A DNA stretch of 5,235 bases from Bacteroidales bacterium (GCA_031257735.1 JAIROC010000038.1:1-5235); one strand, 5' to 3'; positions 1 to 5,219 are shown, numbered from the stretch's first letter. The notes: a model not told the origin generated them from the letters alone. Program-made: numbers and translations.

Positions 1-54
1 TGCTGTGGAAAATAAATTTTCTACCGATTGCCGAACTTTTTTATTACGTCCCAT
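1..54 (-). CDS. 5' end of a leftward gene of unknown function (partial)
   Basis: The minus strand has an ATG at 54-52 followed by 18 open codons to the window edge, reading MGRNKKVRQSVENLFSTA. The start is basic and then helix-forming. A Bacteroides-type promoter on the same strand lies just upstream, giving a predicted leader of only about 10-15 bases, with an A-rich stretch before the ATG. That pairing is the main reason to believe the gene. Too little is visible to name a family. It is divergent from, and its control region overlaps, the gene starting near 57. Confidence 0.5.
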   Translation of the reverse strand, partial: MGRNKKVRQSVENLFSTA

Positions 55-56
55 AA

Positions 57-767
57 GTGTGTTTTTTTTTGTGCAAAGTTAGTGTTTTTTTTCATAGCAC
101 CTCAAAAAAAGATTTAACCATTGATTTGTCGAAATGTATGCCCCATAAAGACTTCGGCAGAGGTTTTTATGTAACAAAATTCCGTGAACACGCCGAAAAT
201 TGGGCAAAAATTATAGGCGAGAAAAACGACACTCAGGGATTCGTAACTGAGTTTGATTATACTGAAACGGCTTTCGCCAAAAGTATTTGTAAAATAAAGC
301 ATTTTGACAGCTATGATGAAGAATGGCTTGATTTCGTTGTAATGAACAGAAACAGGGAAATAGCGGAATCTGCTCACGATTATGATATCGTAGAAGGTTC
401 TGTGGCAAACGATAAAGTGCAGGTAACATTACGATTGTACCTGAAAGGAAGAGTCGGTAAAGAAAAAATTCTTGATATGTTGAGCCACCACGAGGAAATA
501 CACCAAATCTGTTTTTGTACGGTAAAATCATTACAACTTCTTGACATTATAGACAATGAAGATGATATCTCCATTGAGATATCTGATGCTGGCGAGAAAA
601 TAGTCGAAAAACTGATTCTTGACTTCGACTTTGAAGAAGAACAAGCGACAGACATTTTTTATACGTCTGCAACTTTTACACGCCTTGCCAATAAAAACAC
701 GGAACTGTATAAACAGCCGTGGCAGGAAATTTACGAGATGTTGAAAACAGAATTGGAAAACAGATAG
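57..767 (+). CDS. DUF3990-type ADP-ribosyltransferase-like protein with C-terminal helical domain
   Basis: 236 residues from a GTG. Residues about 10-165 match the pattern I know for DUF3990, a family placed with the ADP-ribosyltransferase fold and often found in toxin-like loci. Seen here are DFGRGFYVT (32-40), DEEWLDFVV (87-95) followed by NR, YDIVEGSVANDK (109-120) and QICFCT (150-155). The usual N-terminal HGS motif appears as HST (13-15) at the expected spacing, 19 residues before DFG, so the domain itself looks complete. Residues about 172-236 form a small acidic helical domain (LFY/TSATF...ELY...IYEML pattern) resembling short proteins that often sit beside DUF3990 genes; I cannot assign its family number with certainty. 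The start is doubtful: no ATG precedes the domain, no rightward promoter is visible, and the first codons cover a leftward promoter and T9 and T8 tracts. No antitoxin-like gene is recognised beside it. Enzyme activity is inferred from the family only. Confidence 0.75.
   Translation: MCFFLCKVSVFFHSTSKKDLTIDLSKCMPHKDFGRGFYVTKFREHAENWAKIIGEKNDTQGFVTEFDYTETAFAKSICKIKHFDSYDEEWLDFVVMNRNREIAESAHDYDIVEGSVANDKVQVTLRLYLKGRVGKEKILDMLSHHEEIHQICFCTVKSLQLLDIIDNEDDISIEISDAGEKIVEKLILDFDFEEEQATDIFYTSATFTRLANKNTELYKQPWQEIYEMLKTELENR
74..106 (-). promoter_or_regulatory. Bacteroides-type promoter for the leftward gene
   Basis: Read on the minus strand, TAACTTTG (81-74) matches the -7 box TAnnTTTG, and TTTG (106-103) lies 21 bases upstream as the -33 box. 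Spacing of 19-21 is normal for this sigma factor family. Transcription would start around 66-69, just before the ATG at 54. The spacer contains an A8 tract. The element lies inside the first codons of the rightward ORF, so both cannot be fully independent. Confidence 0.55.
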
Positions 768-768
768 A

Positions 769-782
769 AATAAATATTTATT
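769..782. repeat. 14-bp perfect AT palindrome between genes
   Basis: AATAAATATTTATT reads the same on both strands. It fills most of the 19-base gap between the ART-like gene and the next start codon, at the point where base composition turns more AT-rich. It could be a weak operator, or chance in AT-rich DNA. There is no T-run or GC-rich stem to support a terminator. Confidence 0.3.
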
Positions 783-786
783 ATAT

Positions 787-1725
787 ATGAAAAGAATTGG
801 TATAATCATTTGCTTGATTTTTATTATTAATATTATTAGGTCACAAGAAATTAATTATATTCCTTATTATCAATTAGTCAATAAAGCAGAAATAGCTCGA
901 TGCCAACAAAATTATGATTCGGCTTTAGTTTACTATTGGCAAGCATTTCAAATAGTGGATTACATTTTAATAAATGATTTGAGAAATTTTTCTCAGTGTG
1001 CTCTTATCGAAAAAAAAGATAGTTTAATTTATTTTGTCATGGAACAATGTATAAAACAAATTGTTCCATTAAGTGGTATATTTGGGATAGATACTATATT
1101 TGACAAATATAAATATACCGATAAATGGAAATGGTGTATGGAGCAAGAACAAGCAAATGCAGAAAAATATAGGAAAAAATATGAATGCCCATATACGGAA
1201 ATTATGGATTCATTAATAATTAATGACCAAAAAGTGAGAACTAAAGGATATTGGTTTTCTCGAATTTTCCCAAAATCAAAAATAGCAAAAAAACGACGAC
1301 AAGAATGGCTATCTGTAGATAGTTTTAGTCGTACAGTAATAGATGAACTTGTTGCAAAATATGATTACCCAAATGAAAGAAATGGTTGTAACAATAATTC
1401 CTGTCTACAAATGAATATGGTTGTAATATATCATTATGATGATACGAATTTTCTTCGTAATGTGGAATATAAAGCGCTAATAGAGGGTAAACTATCACCA
1501 CATTGTTATGCTCGAAAAGCACGGAGAGTGGCAGTTGTTTTTAATATGCCTGTTCCGCATTATACTTATTTCAAAACAATGACTCCAGATGAAATAGCAC
1601 AAGTAGATAAATACAGATATGAAATAGGTTTACCATCTGTAGAAGAAGAAAAAATAATTAATCAATGCTATTATGAAAAATATTTGAAAGACAAAAAAGA
1701 AAAGAAAAAAAAGAAAAAGCATTAA
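787..1725 (+). CDS. Secreted or periplasmic TPR-like hypothetical protein
   Basis: 312 residues from an ATG 19 bases after the previous stop. Residues 1-19 form a signal peptide (MKR, then a hydrophobic IIICLIFIINII core, then RSQ), with likely cleavage near S19/Q20 as is common in Bacteroidota exports. No lipobox cysteine is present. Residues about 26-60 (YYQLVNKAEIARC..NYDSALVYYWQAF) look like one TPR-type helical hairpin. The middle is charged and aromatic-rich. The C-terminus has YRYEIGLPSVEEE (276 onward), a pattern I associate with a family of Bacteroidota exported hypothetical proteins, then a lysine-rich tail KDKKEKKKKKKH (301-312) encoded by an A-rich tract. Codons are markedly more AT-rich than in the flanking 57-767 and 2154-4535 genes and similar to the next ORF, so the two probably arrived together. 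No function can be assigned. The poly-A tail could hide a frameshift. Confidence 0.75.
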   Translation: MKRIGIIICLIFIINIIRSQEINYIPYYQLVNKAEIARCQQNYDSALVYYWQAFQIVDYILINDLRNFSQCALIEKKDSLIYFVMEQCIKQIVPLSGIFGIDTIFDKYKYTDKWKWCMEQEQANAEKYRKKYECPYTEIMDSLIINDQKVRTKGYWFSRIFPKSKIAKKRRQEWLSVDSFSRTVIDELVAKYDYPNERNGCNNNSCLQMNMVVIYHYDDTNFLRNVEYKALIEGKLSPHCYARKARRVAVVFNMPVPHYTYFKTMTPDEIAQVDKYRYEIGLPSVEEEKIINQCYYEKYLKDKKEKKKKKKH

Positions 1726-1733
1726 GTAGAGAT

Positions 1734-1934
1734 ATGATTATAGTATTTTCAAGAGAAGGTGATCAATCTATATCTGCGGTTGTGGACTGGTTAATGTATG
1801 CGGAACAAATTATAACACGGATAATTGTAAAAGACAAATTAAATGATATTAAAATATTTACAGATGAGACAAGTAATTTTAATTGCATTGTAAGGTTTGG
1901 AAAAAAACAAATTGATTTTAAAGAAACAAGTTAA
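1734..1934 (+). pseudogene. N-terminal remnant of a grasp-with-spasm-like ATP-grasp peptide maturase
   Basis: A 66-residue ORF begins 8 bases after the preceding gene. It opens MIIVFSREGDQSISAVVDWL, close to the opening of GwsG-type ATP-grasp ligases (a hydrophobic strand, then S..D.ST..VIDWL, then a basic I.RI segment). It also ends like the strand before the family's W-Y-R-R motif (NCIVRFGKKQIDF). It then stops at TAA, whereas family members run to roughly 300 residues and carry the ATP-binding core afterwards. No SPASM partner, precursor peptide or transporter is present here. Most likely it is a truncated relic, joined to the AT-rich gene before it. Alternatively it is a genuine small protein of the same fold. 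The assignment is by pattern memory, not a search. Confidence 0.5.
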
Positions 1935-2026
1935 AAAAAAATCCCTGTAAATTATATGAAATATATTTCTAATAGAAAGATATACAAATAGATAGACATT
2001 TTATATAAAGAAAATCTCTAATTATA

Positions 2027-2057
2027 TTGCAAATATTAATTTTTTGTTGTACCTTTG
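2027..2057 (+). promoter_or_regulatory. Near-consensus Bacteroides promoter for the two-gene unit
   Basis: TTG (2027-2029), a 20-base spacer and TACCTTTG (2050-2057) match the -33/-7 consensus for the Bacteroidota housekeeping sigma factor. Transcription should start about 5-8 bases downstream, near 2063, leaving a leader of about 90 bases before the ATG at 2154. This is the best rightward promoter I find in the window and it separates the 2154-4535 unit from the AT-rich genes to its left. Confidence 0.75.
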
Positions 2058-2083
2058 CCGCGATTTTTGTAGGAGCTTTAATC

Positions 2084-2138
2084 GGACTTCGGCTCTGTAT
2101 AACAATCAAATGTACGTAAAATAAATTTTTAGAAGTCC
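2084..2138 (+). promoter_or_regulatory. Long-range inverted repeat in the 5' leader
   Basis: GGACTTC (2084-2090) and GAAGTCC (2132-2138) are perfect complements separated by 41 bases, both inside the predicted transcript leader. The second arm ends 15 bases before the start codon, so pairing could affect ribosome access. A short GAGC/GCTC pairing (about 2073-2095) overlaps the first arm and could compete. I recognise no riboswitch class. The rest of the 219-base gap 1935-2153 holds only the promoter and AT-rich sequence, including the 12-bp palindrome GAAATATATTTC at 1958-1969. Confidence 0.35.
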
Positions 2139-2153
2139 CCTAATATTAACGAA

Positions 2154-3422
2154 ATGAACACAGCGCTTACTTTTAATTTATCTATACTTGCGTCTACAGC
2201 AAGCAAAATGAATGATAATGCATTCGACGATAGCGAAAAAGCATTTGAAAATAAACAGTACCAACAATCTGTTTATGCATTGTTGGATTATATTGACGGC
2301 TCTTTTCGTACAAAATACGGCAATGCCGATGGTACGGAATTTAGCATCCCACATGGTTCTATTGTACTGCATCTGAAAATAGAGGAAGAAGAACTGAAAA
2401 TTACTGCTCCTTTTCTTTCATTGCCAGTAAAAAATAGAGTGCCACTGTTACGACAGGTCGCTGGATTGAACTTTAACAACATGGATTTAGCAACTATCAT
2501 ATTAAAAGATAATCAACTGTCTTTTGAATACAGTTGTCCGCTTTCGTTAGCTAATCCCTACAAAATATACTATGTTCTGCGGGAAATATGCAGCACAGGA
2601 GACAAGTATGATGACGAATTTATGACAAAATTCGGCGCACAACGTATCTATGAACCTAAAATAACACCATACGATGCCCAAACAATTGATACAATTTACG
2701 ACGTAATTCAATTGAGTTGCAAGGAAGGATTAGATGCGTTAAAGGATTTTGAAAATACCCGCAAGTACGGGTTCGCATGGAACGTTATTGACACTACTTT
2801 GATGAAAATATTGTACTCTGCCCATCCGCAGGGACAGTTATTGAATGATTTAAATAAAGCTGTCTGGACAATGGATCGCGAAGATATTCCCTTACCGGAA
2901 ATCATCGCACAAGGCAAACAGATGCTGGAACGTTTGCAATCAATGACGAAAGAAGCATTTGCCGAAGATTTATATTATGTGGAAACATTTGTCCCTGATA
3001 AATATCGTTCCAGATTAAAAAATATACAGGAAGTTTTTGAAAATTCTTTTGAAAACGTAAGTAAGGCAATAGACAACAATGATTTTCTGTATTGTTATTT
3101 AGTGATTGTTTTTCAGTTCTACAAAATGTACTTTTACAACCTTGTACAGGATGATATAAATGTATTGGTTGTGGATGCCTTGCAACGCAGTTCGGCAAAA
3201 CCAATAGAAGAAGCAGCAAAAATACTATACGAAGCCATGCAGAATATTATGGTCGGAAATCTTACGCCACCAGCAGCAGATCCGTCGGCAATGATGACAG
3301 ACTATATGAATGCCCTGCAAGAAAATATGCAAAATATGCAAAACCTTAATATGGAAGAGCTGGCAAAAAATATGCAAAACATTGTGTCTTCGATGTTAGG
3401 TCAAAATAAAGAAGAAAAATAA
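2154..3422 (+). CDS. Cytosolic YbjN / T3SS-chaperone-like protein with Met-rich tail
   Basis: 422 residues from an ATG after a strong promoter. There is no signal peptide or clear membrane span, so it is probably cytosolic. Residues about 25-170 carry the pattern of the YbjN / type III secretion chaperone-like fold: an acidic helix (DSEKAFENKQYQQSVYALLDYI), strands around EFSIPHGSIVLHLKI (62-76), APFLSLP (85-91), PLLRQVAGLNF (97-107), NQLSFEYSCPLS (120-131), then YDDEFMTKFGAQRI (152-165). The alpha-helical part (172-370) has an aromatic hydrophobic stretch FLYCYLVIVFQFYKMYFYNL (311-330), probably a buried helix. The C-terminus (378-422) is rich in Met, Asn and Gln with NMQN repeats, which could bind exposed hydrophobic surfaces. 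The next gene follows after 27 bases and contains a related domain, so a joint job is likely. I know of no named family for the whole protein. Chaperone-like action is inference from the fold. Confidence 0.7.
   Translation: MNTALTFNLSILASTASKMNDNAFDDSEKAFENKQYQQSVYALLDYIDGSFRTKYGNADGTEFSIPHGSIVLHLKIEEEELKITAPFLSLPVKNRVPLLRQVAGLNFNNMDLATIILKDNQLSFEYSCPLSLANPYKIYYVLREICSTGDKYDDEFMTKFGAQRIYEPKITPYDAQTIDTIYDVIQLSCKEGLDALKDFENTRKYGFAWNVIDTTLMKILYSAHPQGQLLNDLNKAVWTMDREDIPLPEIIAQGKQMLERLQSMTKEAFAEDLYYVETFVPDKYRSRLKNIQEVFENSFENVSKAIDNNDFLYCYLVIVFQFYKMYFYNLVQDDINVLVVDALQRSSAKPIEEAAKILYEAMQNIMVGNLTPPAADPSAMMTDYMNALQENMQNMQNLNMEELAKNMQNIVSSMLGQNKEEK
3322..3375 (+). repeat. 9-bp in-frame repeats encoding the NMQN tail
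   Basis: AAAATATGC occurs in tandem at 3322-3330 and 3331-3339 and again at 3367-3375, always in the same codon phase (offsets 9 and 36). It encodes the repeated NMQ/N units in the C-terminal tail of the YbjN-like protein. The tandem pair could gain or lose units by slippage without a frameshift. Confidence 0.6.
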
Positions 3423-3449
3423 TTTATTACATTAAACCTTTGATTAATT

Positions 3450-4535
3450 ATGGAACAAAAGAATATTTATCAAACCGTTTTTAAAATCAATCATGCCGGA
3501 GGTTCTGGAAGTTGTTTCTATTTGAAAACTCACGACATTTTTGTAACCAATTATCACGTAGTAGAAGGGTTCAAAACAGTAGCCATTAAAGACAATGAGC
3601 AAAATTCGTTCATAGGACATGTTTTCCTTGTCAGTCCCGTACACGACATTGCATTGTTAAAAGTCGAAAATAACTTTTCCAACCTCCCCGAGATATCTCT
3701 TTCAGATATTACATCGGTAGGTATCGGACAAAAAGTCAATGTAGCCGGCTATCCTTTTGGTATGCCTTTTACAGTAACCGAAGGTACGGTTTCGTCTCCA
3801 AAACAATTGATAAACAACAGCTATTATATTCAAACCGATGCGGCAGTAAATCCCGGCAACAGCGGCGGTCCCATGTTCAACGATAAAAACGAATTGGTGG
3901 CAATTACTGTAAGCAAGTTCAACAATGCTGACAATACAGGATTTGGGATTCCTGTGTCTGTTCTAAAAACAATTTTGGAAACAATAGCGAATGTTGATCG
4001 CTCTGTGTTTAATGTACAGTGCCATAGTTGCGATATTGTCATCACAGAAGAAGAAGAATATTGTTCTTCATGCGGAGAAAAACTTCCCGAAAATATTTTT
4101 CAGGAACGGGGACTTACAGAGTTGGCTGCTTTTTGTGAAGAAGCTATCAGCGATATGGAAATTAATCCTGTATTGGCAAGGGTCGGTTACGAAAGTTGGT
4201 GTTTCCACAAAGGCAGTTCGGAGATACGAATATTCGTTTATGATCGTGCGTATCTTTTCTGCACTTCGCCCATCAATATTCTACCGAAAAAAGATTTGGA
4301 ACCTGTACTTACCTACTTAGTTGGAACACATGTAAAACCTTTTCAGTTGGGATTGGATGGCAATCAGATTTATATTTCCTATCGGGTGCATATCTCCGAC
4401 ATTTTTTCCGATTACAAGGATGAAGTGAAGAAAAATATTACACAATTGGCTTTCGTTGCCGACGAACAGGATAATTATTTAGTAACACAGTTCGGATGCG
4501 AATTTTCTGAATACGCTAAAAAAGACGCTATATAA
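3450..4535 (+). CDS. Cytosolic HtrA-like serine protease with zinc ribbon and YbjN-like C-terminal domain
   Basis: 361 residues. Residues 5-180 are a trypsin-fold S1C-type protease domain with a complete triad: H36 in TNYHVV, D66 in VHDIALL, and S138 in GNSGGP. The oxyanion region is intact. Unlike DegP/HtrA it has no signal peptide and no PDZ domain. Two CxxC pairs follow, CHSC (191-194) and CSSC (205-208), a zinc-ribbon knuckle pair. Residues about 218-358 form a third domain with SPINILP, NQIYISYRVHISD (305-317) and ADEQDNYLVTQFG (337-349), which lines up by eye with the YbjN-like domain of the upstream protein. The gene starts 27 bases after that gene with no good promoter between, so they are probably cotranscribed. 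It may be a protease whose activity or target is set by its C-terminal domain or by the partner; that part is inference. No intrinsic terminator with a T-run is seen after it. Confidence 0.85.
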   Translation: MEQKNIYQTVFKINHAGGSGSCFYLKTHDIFVTNYHVVEGFKTVAIKDNEQNSFIGHVFLVSPVHDIALLKVENNFSNLPEISLSDITSVGIGQKVNVAGYPFGMPFTVTEGTVSSPKQLINNSYYIQTDAAVNPGNSGGPMFNDKNELVAITVSKFNNADNTGFGIPVSVLKTILETIANVDRSVFNVQCHSCDIVITEEEEYCSSCGEKLPENIFQERGLTELAAFCEEAISDMEINPVLARVGYESWCFHKGSSEIRIFVYDRAYLFCTSPINILPKKDLEPVLTYLVGTHVKPFQLGLDGNQIYISYRVHISDIFSDYKDEVKKNITQLAFVADEQDNYLVTQFGCEFSEYAKKDAI

Positions 4536-4550
4536 ATTTTTTCCCCTGTT

Positions 4551-4573
4551 CGGACAAGGTTCTACCTCGTTCG
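4551..4573. repeat. Hairpin repeat A just after the protease gene
   Basis: CGGAC-A-AGGT-TCT-ACCT-C-GTTCG folds into a stem of nine pairs, one a G-T wobble, with a TCT loop and a single A-C mismatch, 16 bases after the protease stop codon. It is flanked by the direct repeat GTTCGGA (4548-4554 and 4569-4575). It lacks a following T-run on either strand, so it is not a standard terminator, though it could mark the 3' end of the transcript. Confidence 0.5.
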
Positions 4574-4582
4574 GATTATCCT

Positions 4583-4599
4583 TACAAGTTCTACCTGTA
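4583..4599. repeat. Hairpin repeat B, related to A
   Basis: TACA-A-GT-TCT-AC-C-TGTA repeats the plan of hairpin A: the same TCT loop, the same ACAAG..TTCTACCT core with one base deleted, and the same A-C mismatch position. In minus-strand RNA that mismatch becomes a G-U pair and the stem is fully paired. It lies about 30 bases from A in direct orientation. Confidence 0.45.
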
Positions 4600-4706
4600 C
4601 AGTAAAAAGAATATAAAAAAATAACAAATATCAGAACAATTGAAAATGGGAAATTAGCTACGCTGCTCTTACGGGTGAAAATGAAAGAACAAGTAGACAA
4701 GTGAAC

Positions 4707-4865
4707 ATGACAATAGGGGTTGAAATGGAAAACGTATTAAAAATAAATGCAGGCATAGCCTGCTCGGATAGAGCAAACAAGGTAGAACCTCGTCCAAACG
4801 AGGAAATGAAATTATGTGTTTTCGGACAGACACTACATAAAATCCTTTTTATTCAGATTGTCTAA
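4707..4865 (+). CDS. Possible 52-codon ORF, unrecognised
   Basis: An ATG at 4707 opens 52 codons to TAA at 4863-4865. The protein begins MTIGVEMENVLKINAGIACS and carries CSDRANKVEPRPNEEMK (19-35). It overlaps a chain of hairpins and no promoter or clear ribosome site is seen. In favour: a similar peptide (CKDNPNEVEPCPN) is encoded in inverted orientation at about 4548-4590. Against: the shared part is also a nucleotide-level repeat, and the ORF is short. I do not recognise it. Confidence 0.25.
   Translation: MTIGVEMENVLKINAGIACSDRANKVEPRPNEEMKLCVFGQTLHKILFIQIV
4749..4803. repeat. Chain of mutually exclusive hairpins, including inverted repeat copy C
   Basis: Four short stems follow one another: GCAGGC-ATA-GCCTGC (4749-4763), GCTC-GGATA-GAGC (4762-4774), AGGT-AGA-ACCT (4780-4790, extended by a C-G pair across one mismatch) and CCTCG-TCCAAA-CGAGG (4788-4803). 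Adjacent stems 1/2 and 3/4 share bases and cannot all form. The segment 4778-4795 matches the reverse complement of 4552-4569 at 16 of 18 positions, making it an inverted copy of hairpin A. Possible roles are a small structured RNA, an attenuator, or one end of a small element. Confidence 0.45.
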
Positions 4866-4880
4866 TATCTATGCCTGAAC

Positions 4881-4907
4881 ACAGGGCTTTGCTGGTGTCC
4901 CTGTTTT
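4881..4907 (+). terminator. Weak terminator-like hairpin
   Basis: ACAGGG (4881-4886) pairs with CCCTGT (4899-4904) across a 12-base loop and runs into TTTT (4904-4907). The stem is short and the loop long, so efficiency would be poor. If active, it would end transcription coming from the protease gene or the small ORF. Confidence 0.25.
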
Positions 4908-4965
4908 ACCAAATCAACCTTTGTGCGCCTTTATCGCCTTTGGGTAAAAAACATTAAATACGATT

Positions 4966-5091
4966 TCAACTTACAATAACGTCATTCCTCTTTTTTCCCA
5001 ACTCAGGAAGGTAGTGTCTCACAATAACAGTGTTGATGGTTGCTTTCGCGCTTTCGAGGCTTTCGTGCTTTAAATAAAATCTGTCATTTTG
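4966..5091 (-). pseudogene. Start-less coding-like fragment on the minus strand
   Basis: Between stops at 5094-5092 and 4968-4966 the minus strand reads 41 residues without a usable start before most of the sequence. They include FYLKHESLESAKATI and RHYLPELGKKRNDVIV. Composition, codon choice and the amphipathic helix-like pattern resemble a real C-terminal end more than a random frame, which suggests the tail of a disrupted leftward gene. I cannot name the family. It may be chance. Confidence 0.25.
5042..5071. repeat. Tandem array of 8-9 bp units (GCTTTCG / CGAAAGC)
   Basis: GCTTTCGC (5042-5049), GCTTTCGAG (5050-5058), GCTTTCGT (5059-5066) and GCTTT (5067-5071) follow without gaps. The short regular units could be protein-binding iterons, or could reflect the KHESLESAKA-type coding in the minus-strand fragment that covers them. 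Unit length varies between 8 and 9, which favours a repeat over pure codon periodicity. Confidence 0.4.
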
Positions 5092-5116
5092 TCAGCATAT
5101 ATTATTACTATGACAG
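5081..5116. repeat. Inverted repeat CTGTCAT/ATGACAG
   Basis: CTGTCAT (5081-5087) and ATGACAG (5110-5116) are perfect inverted repeats 22 bases apart. An extra TGTCA lies at 5090-5094. Such clustered TGTCA half-sites next to a short repeat array look like an operator or recombination/nicking region, but no adjacent gene identifies the binder. Confidence 0.35.
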
Positions 5117-5211
5117 GAGAGATAATATGATTTATCAAATTATTAATCAGCGCTGTATAAAAATACGATAAATGAAGAATATTTATGGCACAAAGATTGA
5201 GAATAGAACAG

Positions 5212-5219
5212 CAAAGATA
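5212..5219 (-). promoter_or_regulatory. Possible leftward -7 box at the right edge
   Basis: On the minus strand 5219-5212 reads TATCTTTG followed by C, a match to TAnnTTTG. The -33 box would fall at about 5239-5243, beyond the window, so it cannot be verified. It would drive transcription toward the start-less fragment at 4966-5091. Confidence 0.3.

Noticed and set aside
2107..2114. Minus-strand TACATTTG as a divergent leftward promoter
   Set aside because: No TTG lies 19-21 bases upstream on that strand, and the sequence to its left contains no leftward gene.
2467..2900. Minus-strand ORFs within the YbjN-like gene
   Set aside because: They are frame shadows with no promoter and no protein-like pattern.
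3435..3442. AACCTTTG before the protease gene as a separate -7 promoter box
   Set aside because: It lacks the initial T of TAnnTTTG and lies so close to the ATG at 3450 that there would be almost no leader. Cotranscription with the upstream gene is simpler.
3991..4320. 109-codon plus-strand ORF inside the protease gene
   Set aside because: It overlaps the protease frame entirely; the protease has catalytic and metal motifs while this frame has none.
4551..4573. Hairpin A as an intrinsic terminator of the protease transcript
   Set aside because: The stem is good, but no run of Ts follows it on the plus strand and the T6 tract lies before it.
4479..4700. 73-codon minus-strand ORF as a full gene
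   Set aside because: Its end runs antisense into the protease gene and no leftward promoter is visible. The middle part is discussed only as a possible peptide motif.
4548..4828. CRISPR array
   Set aside because: Only three imperfect copies, one inverted, with irregular spacing and no cas genes.
4871..4957. 28-codon ORF starting ATGCCTGAA
   Set aside because: Short, covers a hairpin, no start signals, and no recognisable motif.
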